Assembly (NCBI GenBank): GCA_018378255.1
Contig: JAGZXV010000049.1
Location: 1 to 28,651 of the forward strand
DNA from: Clostridiaceae bacterium
GTDB lineage: Bacteria; Bacillota; Clostridia; Lachnospirales; Lachnospiraceae
Length of the DNA: 28,651 bases
Direction: 5' to 3'
The notes beneath the pieces were generated by a model. The model was not told where the DNA came from. It worked only from the letters and a program-made list of their open reading frames with translations, and ran no database searches. Below are positions 16,731-23,354 of this stretch, piece after piece (the first letter of the stretch is position 1; every line of letters begins with the position of its first letter). The position numbers and the translations under genes were made by a program.

Positions 16731-17849
16731 ATGCAAGTTTGTATTTTATCGATGCAGAATATTCAAAACTTTGGTTCATTGCTGCAGAGTTATTCACTTA
16801 AAAAAATTATAGAAGGGTTAGGACATGATGTGTCTTTTATCCCCATTGAACCGAATGAAGACGATAATTCTTTAATGATAGGAGCTGCAGAAGATTATTT
16901 AATTGAAAGTGGATCACGAGATTTTTGGTCGAGGGTAAGAAGAGTTGATAAATATTTCATTAATCGCCTTCATATTAAAAAATTACAAGCTGTCCAAAAT
17001 GTTAAGTTTAATGATTTTAGAACAGAATGGTTAAAAATCAAGGCATATGACAAGGAAAAACAGTATGATTTATGTGTTATCGGTAGTGATGAGGTATTTA
17101 ACTGCAATATTAAATCTACATGGGGGTTCACAAGCCAATTATTTGGGAATGTTCATCAGGCAGATAAAGTTATAACATATGCAGCTTCATGTGGATCAAC
17201 GTTGGTTGATAATGTTTCAAAACTAGTAAGAGAGAGGATAGAAGAAGCATTTGAACGTATTTCAGTTTTTTCTGTGCGTGATGAGAATACAAAAAAATTT
17301 GTTTATAAAATATCTGGTCGTGAACCGATTGTTCATTTAGACCCTGTTGTTATAGGTAATTTTGATGAGGAGATAGGAAAATGCCAAATTCCTGATTACA
17401 TGCCTGAATATTACTGTGTAGTGTATTCTTACTATAATCGTTTCAATAATGAGCAAGATATTGTAAAAATAAAAAGATTCTGCAAAGAACGAAACCTTGA
17501 TATTATTTCTCTGGGTGCGCCTCAGATGTGGATTAAAAAACATGTGGTATGTGATCCATTTCAAATGTTAAAAGTGTTCCAATATGCTGATTTTGTTATT
17601 ACAGATACATTCCATGGAACCATATTTGCAGTTAAATATACAAAGAGGTTTGCTATAATTCTTAGAGAAAGTAATCGCTGTAAATTGATGGATCTTATCA
17701 ATCGTTTACATATCAGATCGCATTTGATAGAAAATATGAAGCAATTGAAGGAAGTGTATCTAGTAGAGAATAATTTTGATTATATCCACAGGATTGAACA
17801 GGAAGAATATAGAAGAACTCTTGATTACTTGGATGATTTTATAAAGTAG
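16731..17849 (+). CDS. Polysaccharide pyruvyl transferase family protein
   Basis: 372 aa. N-terminal NFGSLLQSYSLKKII, then CVIGSDEVFNCN, the AASCGS segment, HLDPVVIG and DTFHGTIFAVKYTKRF near residue 288 mark the WcaK/CsaB-like pyruvyl transferase family. Members add a ketal-linked pyruvate from phosphoenolpyruvate to a sugar, giving the polymer a negative charge and sometimes a binding site for surface-layer proteins. GGGAGGA lies before ATG 16731. It lies between the polymerase and flippase genes, so it should act on the lipid-linked repeat unit in the cytoplasm. Some family members have lost or changed activity, so pyruvylation is a family-level inference. Confidence 0.88.
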   Translation: MQVCILSMQNIQNFGSLLQSYSLKKIIEGLGHDVSFIPIEPNEDDNSLMIGAAEDYLIESGSRDFWSRVRRVDKYFINRLHIKKLQAVQNVKFNDFRTEWLKIKAYDKEKQYDLCVIGSDEVFNCNIKSTWGFTSQLFGNVHQADKVITYAASCGSTLVDNVSKLVRERIEEAFERISVFSVRDENTKKFVYKISGREPIVHLDPVVIGNFDEEIGKCQIPDYMPEYYCVVYSYYNRFNNEQDIVKIKRFCKERNLDIISLGAPQMWIKKHVVCDPFQMLKVFQYADFVITDTFHGTIFAVKYTKRFAIILRESNRCKLMDLINRLHIRSHLIENMKQLKEVYLVENNFDYIHRIEQEEYRRTLDYLDDFIK

Positions 17850-17908
17850 TATCAGTTACATATTAAACAGAAAAAATGACATCATAAGGTGAAGGGGGGA
17901 GAAGGTAA

Positions 17909-19318
17909 ATGGCATACCAAAGAAAGAAATATCTGATAAAAAATACAGCTTTATTTGCATTGGGAAATTTTAGTACTAAAGTTATAAGCTTCTTTTTTGT
18001 GCCGATTTATACCAATATTCTCACTGCAAGTGAATATGGAACTGTTGATTTAATATTTACAGTTGGGACAGTACTTGCTCCTTTATTAACATTTAATATC
18101 TGTGAATCAGTAATGCGATTTGCCCTTGATAAAGATGCAGAGCAAAAAAAAATAATGAGTACGGGAATTTGCGCTCTGTTTTTTGCAACAATCGCAGGAG
18201 TTGTCTTATTTCCCTTAGCAGGAGTATTCAAAAACATTAATGAATACACAAAATACTTATATTTATATATAATATCGTTTTCTTATAGCCAGATGTTTCT
18301 TTGCTATTTGCGTGGACGGGAAATGTTATTAAAATATTCAATAGGAAATATCATTCATGCATTAAATATTGTAGCGTTTAACATCCTTTTTCTGGTTGTT
18401 TGGCAAAAAGGGATTAAGGGCTATTTAACAGCATATATAATCGCTAACTTTATTACAACGGTATATGCATTTATTGCAGGACATGTAGTAGATGTTCTAA
18501 GGGATTTTAAGATTGATATCAAATTAAGCAAACAAATGATGAAATATGCAGTTGTTTTAATTCCGAATTCTTTTATGTGGTGGATTATGAATTCGTCAGA
18601 TCGTTTAATGGTTACAGCTATTACAGGAACTGCGGTAAATGGAGTATATGCAGTTGCTTATAAAGTTCCGACTTTATTGTCTACACTAACCCAAGTTTTT
18701 AATCAGGCATGGTCCTATTCTGCTATACATGAAGAAGGAGGTGAAGATGAGGAAAAATATAGTAACGAAATGTATAATAGATTAGTTGCTATTGTATCTA
18801 TCTGTGCTTCTGGATTGATGATGATTATGAAGATATTTCTAAAGTACTATGTTGGAGCAGAATATTATGAAGCATGGCGATATACACCTGTACTTATAAT
18901 CGGATTTGTATTTTCAACACTTGGATCTTTTGTGGCTACATCATATACAGTGCATAAAGATAGTATGGGATACTTAGTTTCAGGTACTGCAGGAGCTATC
19001 ATTAATCTTATATTAAATATAATACTAATACCATGTATGGGTGCAATGGGGGCCGCAATAGCTACAGCATTTAGTTACTTTGTAGTATATATTTTTCGTA
19101 TTAATAATACGAAAAAATATATAAAAATTAATGTTCTGCAAAAACAACATCTGATAGGGTATTTTATTTTATTTATTGAAGTACTAACCATGTTTATTAA
19201 AAATCCTATTGGACAAGTAATTTTGGCTATTGAATTTTTACTTGTTTTTATTATGTATAGAGTATTTTTTATGGATTGTATCAAGCAAGTTAAATATTTG
19301 CGTTTCCCTAAGAGATAA
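17909..19318 (+). CDS. wzx: Lipid-linked oligosaccharide flippase (Wzx, MOP superfamily)
   Basis: 469 aa, 12 to 14 predicted helices in the polysaccharide-transporter family. The start NTALFALGNFSTKVISFFFVP and YTNILTASEYGTVDL are typical of the first helix and loop of Gram-positive Wzx proteins; NSSDRLMVTAITG and VPTLLSTLTQVFNQAW are in the middle conserved region. It moves completed undecaprenyl-linked repeat units across the membrane for polymerisation. ATG 17909 has AAGGGGGAGAAGG upstream. Together with the Wzy-like protein it defines this as a Wzx/Wzy-dependent locus, not an ABC-transporter one. Confidence 0.92.
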   Translation: MAYQRKKYLIKNTALFALGNFSTKVISFFFVPIYTNILTASEYGTVDLIFTVGTVLAPLLTFNICESVMRFALDKDAEQKKIMSTGICALFFATIAGVVLFPLAGVFKNINEYTKYLYLYIISFSYSQMFLCYLRGREMLLKYSIGNIIHALNIVAFNILFLVVWQKGIKGYLTAYIIANFITTVYAFIAGHVVDVLRDFKIDIKLSKQMMKYAVVLIPNSFMWWIMNSSDRLMVTAITGTAVNGVYAVAYKVPTLLSTLTQVFNQAWSYSAIHEEGGEDEEKYSNEMYNRLVAIVSICASGLMMIMKIFLKYYVGAEYYEAWRYTPVLIIGFVFSTLGSFVATSYTVHKDSMGYLVSGTAGAIINLILNIILIPCMGAMGAAIATAFSYFVVYIFRINNTKKYIKINVLQKQHLIGYFILFIEVLTMFIKNPIGQVILAIEFLLVFIMYRVFFMDCIKQVKYLRFPKR

Positions 19319-19501
19319 AAGTTATTCATGGGTATAGGAGTAGAGTCTTATTTGATTTTGCTGTTTTAAGGAATACAGGGAAAAGAATATATATTTTTAT
19401 TTTCGAAGATAATTATAGTTAAGATGTAATTTGGTTTTCTCCTAGAGATATGATGTAAAGTCCATTATGGTGAGATGCCTCTGAATGAAAGTGTAATCAT
19501 A

Positions 19502-19529
19502 TTGATTCTTAATGAATGATAGATATAAG
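19502..19529 (+). promoter_or_regulatory. Candidate promoter before the last GT2 gene
   Basis: TTGATT at 19502-19507 and TATAAG at 19524-19529 are separated by 16 bases. A transcript would meet the hairpin at 19566-19597 before reaching the gene. Confidence 0.35.
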
Positions 19530-19565
19530 GCATTGTACAATCGTTGCTGATTCAAATGAAGATGA

Positions 19566-19603
19566 AAAGACTGAATTTATTTATTGAGACAGTCTTTATA
19601 TTT
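19566..19603 (+). terminator. Terminator-like hairpin at the end of the main capsule operon
   Basis: AAAGACTG at 19566-19573 and CAGTCTTT at 19590-19597 form a perfect 8-bp stem with a 16-base A/T loop, followed by ATATTTTAT. It lies 248 bases after the flippase stop and 54 bases before the next gene. It may end the operon or attenuate read-through into the last glycosyltransferase. Confidence 0.5.
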
Positions 19604-19638
19604 TATAAAGTGTTAGTGAAAGTTAAGTATAAATGATG

Positions 19639-19644
19639 AAGGAG
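19639..19644 (+). promoter_or_regulatory. Ribosome binding site that sets a GTG start
   Basis: AAGGAG is seven bases before GTG 19652. The overlapping ATG at 19650 is followed at once by TGA (ATGTGA), so the GTG is the usable start. Confidence 0.65.
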
Positions 19645-19651
19645 AAAAGAT

Positions 19652-20665
19652 GTGAATATAAATAGAAAAGAAAATCCGGTTTTATCATTTATCGTTCCTA
19701 TTTATGGTGTTGAAAGATATATACGTAGGTGTGTACAGTCCATTATGCAACAAAATTATAGAAACATAGAAATTATTTTGGTGGATGATGGTTCTCCGGA
19801 TTCCTGTGGGAAGATAATTGATGAATTATCTTTAACAGATGACCGAATTACTGTAATTCATCAGGATAATTCTGGTGTTTCGGTAGCACGAAATCAAGGG
19901 CTCTTAATTGCAACAGGAGAATATGTTCTGTTTGTTGATGGGGATGATTATATTGAGAAAGACTATGCAGAATATTTTATAGGTTTAATAAATACAAATG
20001 ATGTAGATATGGGGATTAGCATAAATAATTATACTGTTGATTCTGACTTACAAGTTGAGAAAGATAACATTTGTATTATGAAAGAAACAGATATTATAGA
20101 ATTAATCTATTTTGAAACTATAAATGTTGCTGTTTGGAACAAGATATATAAGATGAGTATACTTAAAGAAAATAATATCTATTTTCATAGTGACATTTGG
20201 TATGGTGAAGGTATGCTTTTTAATATTGAATATTTACAGTGTGTTGATAGGGTTGCAGTAGGCGAAAGGAAGATTTATCACCAGATATATAACCCAAACA
20301 GTGCAATGAGAAAATTTAATTTAGATAGTAATTTCTGTGGTTTACGATCCCTTGAAGTTCAAAAGAGTATATGGAAAAAGGTAACCCCAGAGATTGAAAT
20401 GGCATGGAAATACCATTATAGGAGTTTTTCGGAAAGCATTATTTGTGGTTTGGTTGCGACGAATGCAGTGGAAAAGCATCAAGATGTATATAAAAGTTGC
20501 ATATCTAATATGAAAAAAGATATGCTGCTGCCATGGAAAGTTAATATACCAATAGGTCGTAAACTTAGGTTGACTTTGTTTTCAATTATTCCACATGTTA
20601 TTGCACTTCATAGAAAGCAGAAAGCAATTCATGCAGCTGAACTTCAGAATAAGCAGTTGTCATAA
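19652..20665 (+). CDS. GT2-family glycosyltransferase
   Basis: 337 aa GT-A fold enzyme. LSFIVPIYGVERYIRRCVQS, ILVDDGSPDSCGKI, NSGVSVARNQGL and the metal-binding FVDGDDYI mark the GT2 domain; NVAVWNKIYK and DIWYGEGMLF are typical of the second half in capsule GT2 enzymes. The basic C-terminal segment from about residue 295 may sit on the membrane. GTG 19652 is the start (see the ribosome site). It is separated from the flippase by a gap with its own promoter-like sequence and a hairpin, so its expression may differ from the rest of the cassette. It is the last capsule gene. The donor is unknown. Confidence 0.9.
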   Translation: MNINRKENPVLSFIVPIYGVERYIRRCVQSIMQQNYRNIEIILVDDGSPDSCGKIIDELSLTDDRITVIHQDNSGVSVARNQGLLIATGEYVLFVDGDDYIEKDYAEYFIGLINTNDVDMGISINNYTVDSDLQVEKDNICIMKETDIIELIYFETINVAVWNKIYKMSILKENNIYFHSDIWYGEGMLFNIEYLQCVDRVAVGERKIYHQIYNPNSAMRKFNLDSNFCGLRSLEVQKSIWKKVTPEIEMAWKYHYRSFSESIICGLVATNAVEKHQDVYKSCISNMKKDMLLPWKVNIPIGRKLRLTLFSIIPHVIALHRKQKAIHAAELQNKQLS

Positions 20666-20862
20666 TTTGAAATAAATGTATTATAATAGGAATCAGCATA
20701 TTTAAACTTGAAAGTGACATAGGTGTATATTACTTCATTTATAGGAATATTAGCTTGAGAAGAGTAAACTAAGTTAAAACTGTGATATTGATACAAATAA
20801 GAAGGCTCATACTATGAACTTGATTAAGAGTATTTCCGTTTTGGTAAAACGAGGTGCATTTA

Positions 20863-20985
20863 CATATCAACAGGAAAAAGGTTGGCGCATCTGATTTTGT
20901 TACCAGGATTCTTTAGACAGAGCGTCTGACTTTCTACCTAATATTCTAAATTTATTTTTAAATTTGTTATTCTTCCGTTGATATG
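20863..20985. repeat. Widely spaced inverted repeat overlapping the module promoter
   Basis: CATATCAAC at 20863-20871 and GTTGATATG at 20977-20985 are exact reverse complements about 105 bases apart. The right arm covers the predicted -35 (20978-20983) of the three-gene operon, so it could be an operator pair for an autorepressor. Nine bases in AT-rich DNA could also arise by chance. Confidence 0.45.
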
Positions 20986-21006
20986 AACTCCCAAAAAGGC
21001 TATACT
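20978..21006 (+). promoter_or_regulatory. Promoter of the DUF3791-DUF3990 module
   Basis: TTGATA at 20978-20983 and TATACT at 21001-21006 (each five of six consensus bases) have a 17-base spacer, with a predicted start near 21013. The leader is about 30 bases and carries AAGGAGG before the first gene. Confidence 0.65.
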
Positions 21007-21042
21007 TAAATTGAAAACTATATTCTAAGGAGGGGATACTTT

Positions 21043-21264
21043 ATGAGTGAAAGACAACTTGATATTGCTGATATGCAGTGCTGGGTATTCCGTATGGCTC
21101 AGTCCAAGTGGAAAATGTCCTCATCCGAATGCACCGAGTTGTTTAAAAAATACGATATTCTTGGTTTTATTTCCGAATGTTATGATATTCTTCACTTGAA
21201 CAGCTACGCATGTGTGCTTAATGACGTTGAAACCCTTTTGAAGAATCGGGGGGTTAAAGTATGA
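21043..21264 (+). CDS. DUF3791-like small protein, putative antitoxin/partner
   Basis: 73 aa, mostly helical, with an ELFKKYDILGFISECYDILH segment typical of DUF3791 proteins. These small proteins are commonly encoded just before a DUF3990 protein in gut Firmicutes. AAGGAGGGG lies before ATG 21043. Its TGA overlaps the next ATG (ATGA at 21261-21264), implying coupled synthesis. A role as antitoxin or specificity partner of the DUF3990 protein is inferred from this linkage and size; there is no obvious DNA-binding motif. Confidence 0.75.
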   Translation: MSERQLDIADMQCWVFRMAQSKWKMSSSECTELFKKYDILGFISECYDILHLNSYACVLNDVETLLKNRGVKV

Positions 21265-21842
21265 TTGAACTATATGATGGCATGCTGCTATACCACGGAA
21301 GCTATATAGACATTCCTGAGATTGACCTGAACCGTTGCTTCGGAGGTCTCGATTTCGGTCGAGGTTTTTACCTCACATCTTCCTACGAACAAGCATATAA
21401 TTATGTCCAGCTTTCTGTTAGAAAAGCAATCCGTATCGGCAGTGTTCCCGAAGATTTCAATCCAAATGATGGAAAGATTTCTGTCTATAAGTTTCACTAT
21501 GATCCAAACATCCTTGCATACTGCTTTCAAGGAGCAAGTATTGAATGGCTTCACTTCGTAGCTGCAAACCGAAAGAAGGACCTGTTTCCGCAGCTTTTGA
21601 AGAAATACAGCACTATCGATATCATCGGTGGGAAAATTGCCGATGACCAAACAGCCCGCACTTTGCAGCGATATATCAGCGGAGTAGACTTTGGTATTCC
21701 TGGCACACCTGAAGCAGATAAAACCACAATAGAGAAATTACTGCCCAACCGTCTCAAAGACCAGTTCTGCTTCCGAACCCAGGATGCCATCAATCATCTC
21801 GAATTTTTAAGGAGTGAACTCTATGGAGATATCAAACTATAA
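21261..21842 (+). CDS. DUF3990-like protein with ADP-ribosyltransferase-like motifs, putative toxin
   Basis: 193 aa. Motifs are LLYHGSYIDIPEIDL with His12 near the N-terminus and DFGRGFYLTSSYEQA with Tyr37; this H...Y pattern and the G-x-G-F-Y-x-T strand resemble the NAD-binding core of ADP-ribosyltransferase-fold proteins of the PARP/diphtheria-toxin type. DUF3990 is, to my knowledge, placed near that fold, so NAD-dependent modification of a target is a reasonable hypothesis; the third catalytic residue cannot be fixed without a structure. No signal peptide, so it acts in the cytoplasm. It starts inside the stop of the DUF3791-like gene and overlaps the third gene by 20 bases. By eye its base use is less AT-rich than the glycan cassette, suggesting a separate origin. 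Confidence 0.78.
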   Translation: MIELYDGMLLYHGSYIDIPEIDLNRCFGGLDFGRGFYLTSSYEQAYNYVQLSVRKAIRIGSVPEDFNPNDGKISVYKFHYDPNILAYCFQGASIEWLHFVAANRKKDLFPQLLKKYSTIDIIGGKIADDQTARTLQRYISGVDFGIPGTPEADKTTIEKLLPNRLKDQFCFRTQDAINHLEFLRSELYGDIKL

Positions 21843-22065
21843 TTTTACAGATTCTCAAAAAGAAAGCTGCGCCGTCAATATGATGCGCGATACTGTCGAA
21901 GAACTCTCAATACGCGAAGGTATTTCATACGAGGAGGCGCTGCTTCGTTTTACCAGTTCCCGCGTATATGAAGCCTTATTCGACTTTGAGACTGGTATCT
22001 GGAAGGAGAGCCCTGATTATCTGCTCAATCTTTACGATTACTGCAATTCAAACAAAACTGCTTAA
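21823..22065 (+). CDS. Small acidic protein, third gene of the DUF3990 module
   Basis: 80 aa from ATG 21823, with AAGGAG at 21809-21814 eight bases upstream; a GTG at 21814 in the same frame would overlap that site. The protein is acidic and helical, with EELSIREGISYEEALLRF and the SRVYEALFDFETGIWKE segment. I do not know a named family for it; it accompanies DUF3990 genes in related gut genomes as far as I recall. It may be the antitoxin or a second regulator. It overlaps the DUF3990 gene by 20 bases and is followed by a terminator, closing the operon. Confidence 0.72.
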   Translation: MEISNYNFTDSQKESCAVNMMRDTVEELSIREGISYEEALLRFTSSRVYEALFDFETGIWKESPDYLLNLYDYCNSNKTA

Positions 22066-22070
22066 ATCGG

Positions 22071-22103
22071 TCCTGCCCGGTACACGCTGAGCAGGATTTT
22101 TTT
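22071..22103 (+). terminator. Intrinsic terminator after the three-gene module
   Basis: TCCTGC at 22071-22076 pairs with GCAGGA at 22091-22096 and is followed by seven T. It lies five bases after the last stop and protects the convergent GntR-family gene. Confidence 0.75.
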
Positions 22104-22170
22104 CATCTCCACTTACTGTTCATGTTTATTTAAAAGGGAATAGTGAACATCAAATTTCTATACCCCCTCC

Positions 22171-22866
22171 TCACCGTAAAAAATACCTCGGATAAGCCTC
22201 CTTCGCCATAAAACTCATATCCAACACCTGTTCCAAATGAACCGTAAGCGCCTTCTGCGCCCCCAGCAGATCATGCTGTCCAATTGCATCCAGTATTGCC
22301 TGATGCTGCTGGACCAGTGACGGCATCTTATGGGCAAATGGAATCTCAAAATTCTTCCATCTTTTCACCTGAAGCATAGGTTCTTCGATCACCTTCAATA
22401 TGGTTTGTTTTTTCAACCCCTTCAATATCAGCTCATGAAATTCATCATCCAGGCTGGAAAACTCAGATTCATACTTATCGTGATCGATAAAGGCCTTTTG
22501 CTTCACCATATTGGCCTCCATCTGCTTAATGATCTGTTTCAGCATCTTTTTATCCAGATATTCAAACAACCCGAATATTGCCTCTTTCTCCACGCAGGTT
22601 CTAAGAAGCATCAGATCCCCAATATAATCCGTATCCAGATAGCTGACAAATGTCCCCCGCTGGGGGTAAACCGCGGCCAGATTCAGCTGTACCAGACGGC
22701 TGATGACAGCCCGTATGGTGGAACGGGTACAGGAATATTCGGAACAGAGCTGGTGTTCGCTGATTTTCTGTCCCGGTTTTAAATCCAGATCCAGGATTCT
22801 GTATTTTATATTCTGAAATATTTCTTCAACAGGTATGGGTGGACCTTCCTTAGGCATATATTCCAT
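22171..22866 (-). CDS. GntR-family transcriptional regulator with FCD-type effector domain
   Basis: 231 aa. The N-terminal winged helix (about residues 10-75) has KPGQKISEHQLCSEYSCTRS and the recognition-helix region STIRAVISRLVQLNLAAVYP, then RGTFVS, as in the FadR subfamily. The C-terminal helical domain (about 85-220) carries RTCVEKEAIF, DDEFHELI and QQHQAILDAI, matching FCD metal/ligand-binding domains. The ATG at 22866 has GAGGGAA seven bases upstream on the minus strand. It is divergent from the dehydratase operon, so it very likely controls that operon, probably in response to a hydroxy or organic acid, and perhaps itself. Two candidate operator types lie between them. Confidence 0.9.
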   Translation of the reverse strand: MEYMPKEGPPIPVEEIFQNIKYRILDLDLKPGQKISEHQLCSEYSCTRSTIRAVISRLVQLNLAAVYPQRGTFVSYLDTDYIGDLMLLRTCVEKEAIFGLFEYLDKKMLKQIIKQMEANMVKQKAFIDHDKYESEFSSLDDEFHELILKGLKKQTILKVIEEPMLQVKRWKNFEIPFAHKMPSLVQQHQAILDAIGQHDLLGAQKALTVHLEQVLDMSFMAKEAYPRYFLR

Positions 22867-22890
22867 TAATTATTCCCTCATTTCCAAATA

Positions 22891-22947
22891 AAATAATAAG
22901 TGCGCTAAATCAAATAATAAATTTGCAGGATCAAATAATAAATGCGC
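22891..22947. repeat. Three direct repeats with exact 21-bp period (candidate operator)
   Basis: AAATAATAAGTGCGC at 22891, AAATAATAAATTTGC at 22912 and AAATAATAAATGCGC at 22933 share AAATAATAA and a terminal GC. The exact 21-base spacing puts them on the same DNA face. They begin 25 bases before the GntR-family start and would overlap its promoter, so they are candidate binding sites for autoregulation. Confidence 0.7.
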
Positions 22948-22986
22948 AAAAGAGCAGGTTTGAATATTTATTCCTATGATCTTTCT

Positions 22987-23088
22987 GCCCTGTCTTGCAG
23001 CGTGTCTGGTTCCGGTACAAAAGTGACAGAGGGCAAAACAGCCATTATTGGAACCAGAATTATATAGAGTTCGTTATTGGGACAGGGC
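22987..23088. repeat. Nested inverted repeats (possible RNA hairpin or protein site)
   Basis: Outer arms GCCCTGTC (22987-22994) and GACAGGGC (23081-23088) enclose inner arms TCTGGTTCC (23005-23013) and GGAACCAGA (23050-23058), all exact complements. The spacing allows a two-step hairpin of about 100 bases. It matches no riboswitch I can name, and its gene context on either strand is unclear. Confidence 0.5.
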
Positions 23089-23276
23089 GCGTTGCATTGT
23101 AACATTGAAAGCTATTAATATACATAGAAGTATACAATAGATTCTTACAGAAAGCCAGACATAGAAAGTCAAACACACTCTAGAAAGCCAACCTCATCCA
23201 TACAAAATTATAAGCCAATAAGCCATAATATTCGGTAAAAAACGACAAAAACAACCCGATTTTCCAATTTCCATTG

Positions 23277-23305
23277 TTGAAAAAAATTTAACAATATGGT
23301 ATTCT
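23277..23305 (+). promoter_or_regulatory. Promoter of the 2-hydroxyacyl-CoA dehydratase operon
   Basis: TTGAAA at 23277-23282 and TATTCT at 23300-23305 are separated by 17 bases, with a predicted start near 23312. The leader to ATG 23355 is about 43 bases and contains a palindrome and AGGAGG. Confidence 0.65.
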
Positions 23306-23316
23306 AAAGATATAAA

Positions 23317-23330
23317 ACTTGTCGACAAGT
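23317..23330. promoter_or_regulatory. 14-bp palindrome, candidate GntR-family operator
   Basis: ACTTGTCGACAAGT is a perfect palindrome just after the predicted dehydratase transcription start. Its core TTGTCGACAA fits the TNGTNNACNA pattern bound by many FadR-subfamily GntR proteins. A protein bound here would block transcription, so the divergent regulator is the likely repressor. Confidence 0.6.
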
Positions 23331-23354
23331 AAACAAGATCAGGAGGAATATTTC

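Larger units (their letters stand above)
19319..19651. other. 333-bp non-coding gap with a possible promoter and terminator
   Basis: No gene is evident. A promoter-like pair lies at 19502-19529 and a terminator-like hairpin at 19566-19597, before the last glycosyltransferase. Elsewhere the stretch is AT-rich without long frames. Confidence 0.6.
20666..21042. other. 377-bp gap between the capsule cassette and the three-gene module
   Basis: No convincing gene; the longest ATG frame here (20814, 26 codons) has no family character. It holds a 9-bp inverted repeat (20863-20871 with 20977-20985), a small hairpin CAGA-GCG-TCTG near 20919-20929 and the promoter of the next operon. Confidence 0.6.
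22867..23354. other. 488-bp divergent regulatory region
   Basis: No gene is seen. It holds, from left to right, three 21-bp-phased direct repeats, a nested inverted-repeat structure (22987-23088), an A/T- and A/C-rich stretch without obvious signals, then a promoter and 14-bp palindrome at the start of the dehydratase operon. Confidence 0.7.

Noticed and set aside
22330..22782. Plus-strand open frame opposite the GntR-family gene
   Set aside because: Mirror frame of a clearly conserved regulator; no ribosome site or motif.
22891..22947. Direct repeats as a short CRISPR array
   Set aside because: The unit is 21 bp with no unique spacers and there are no cas genes; it fits a regulator site better.
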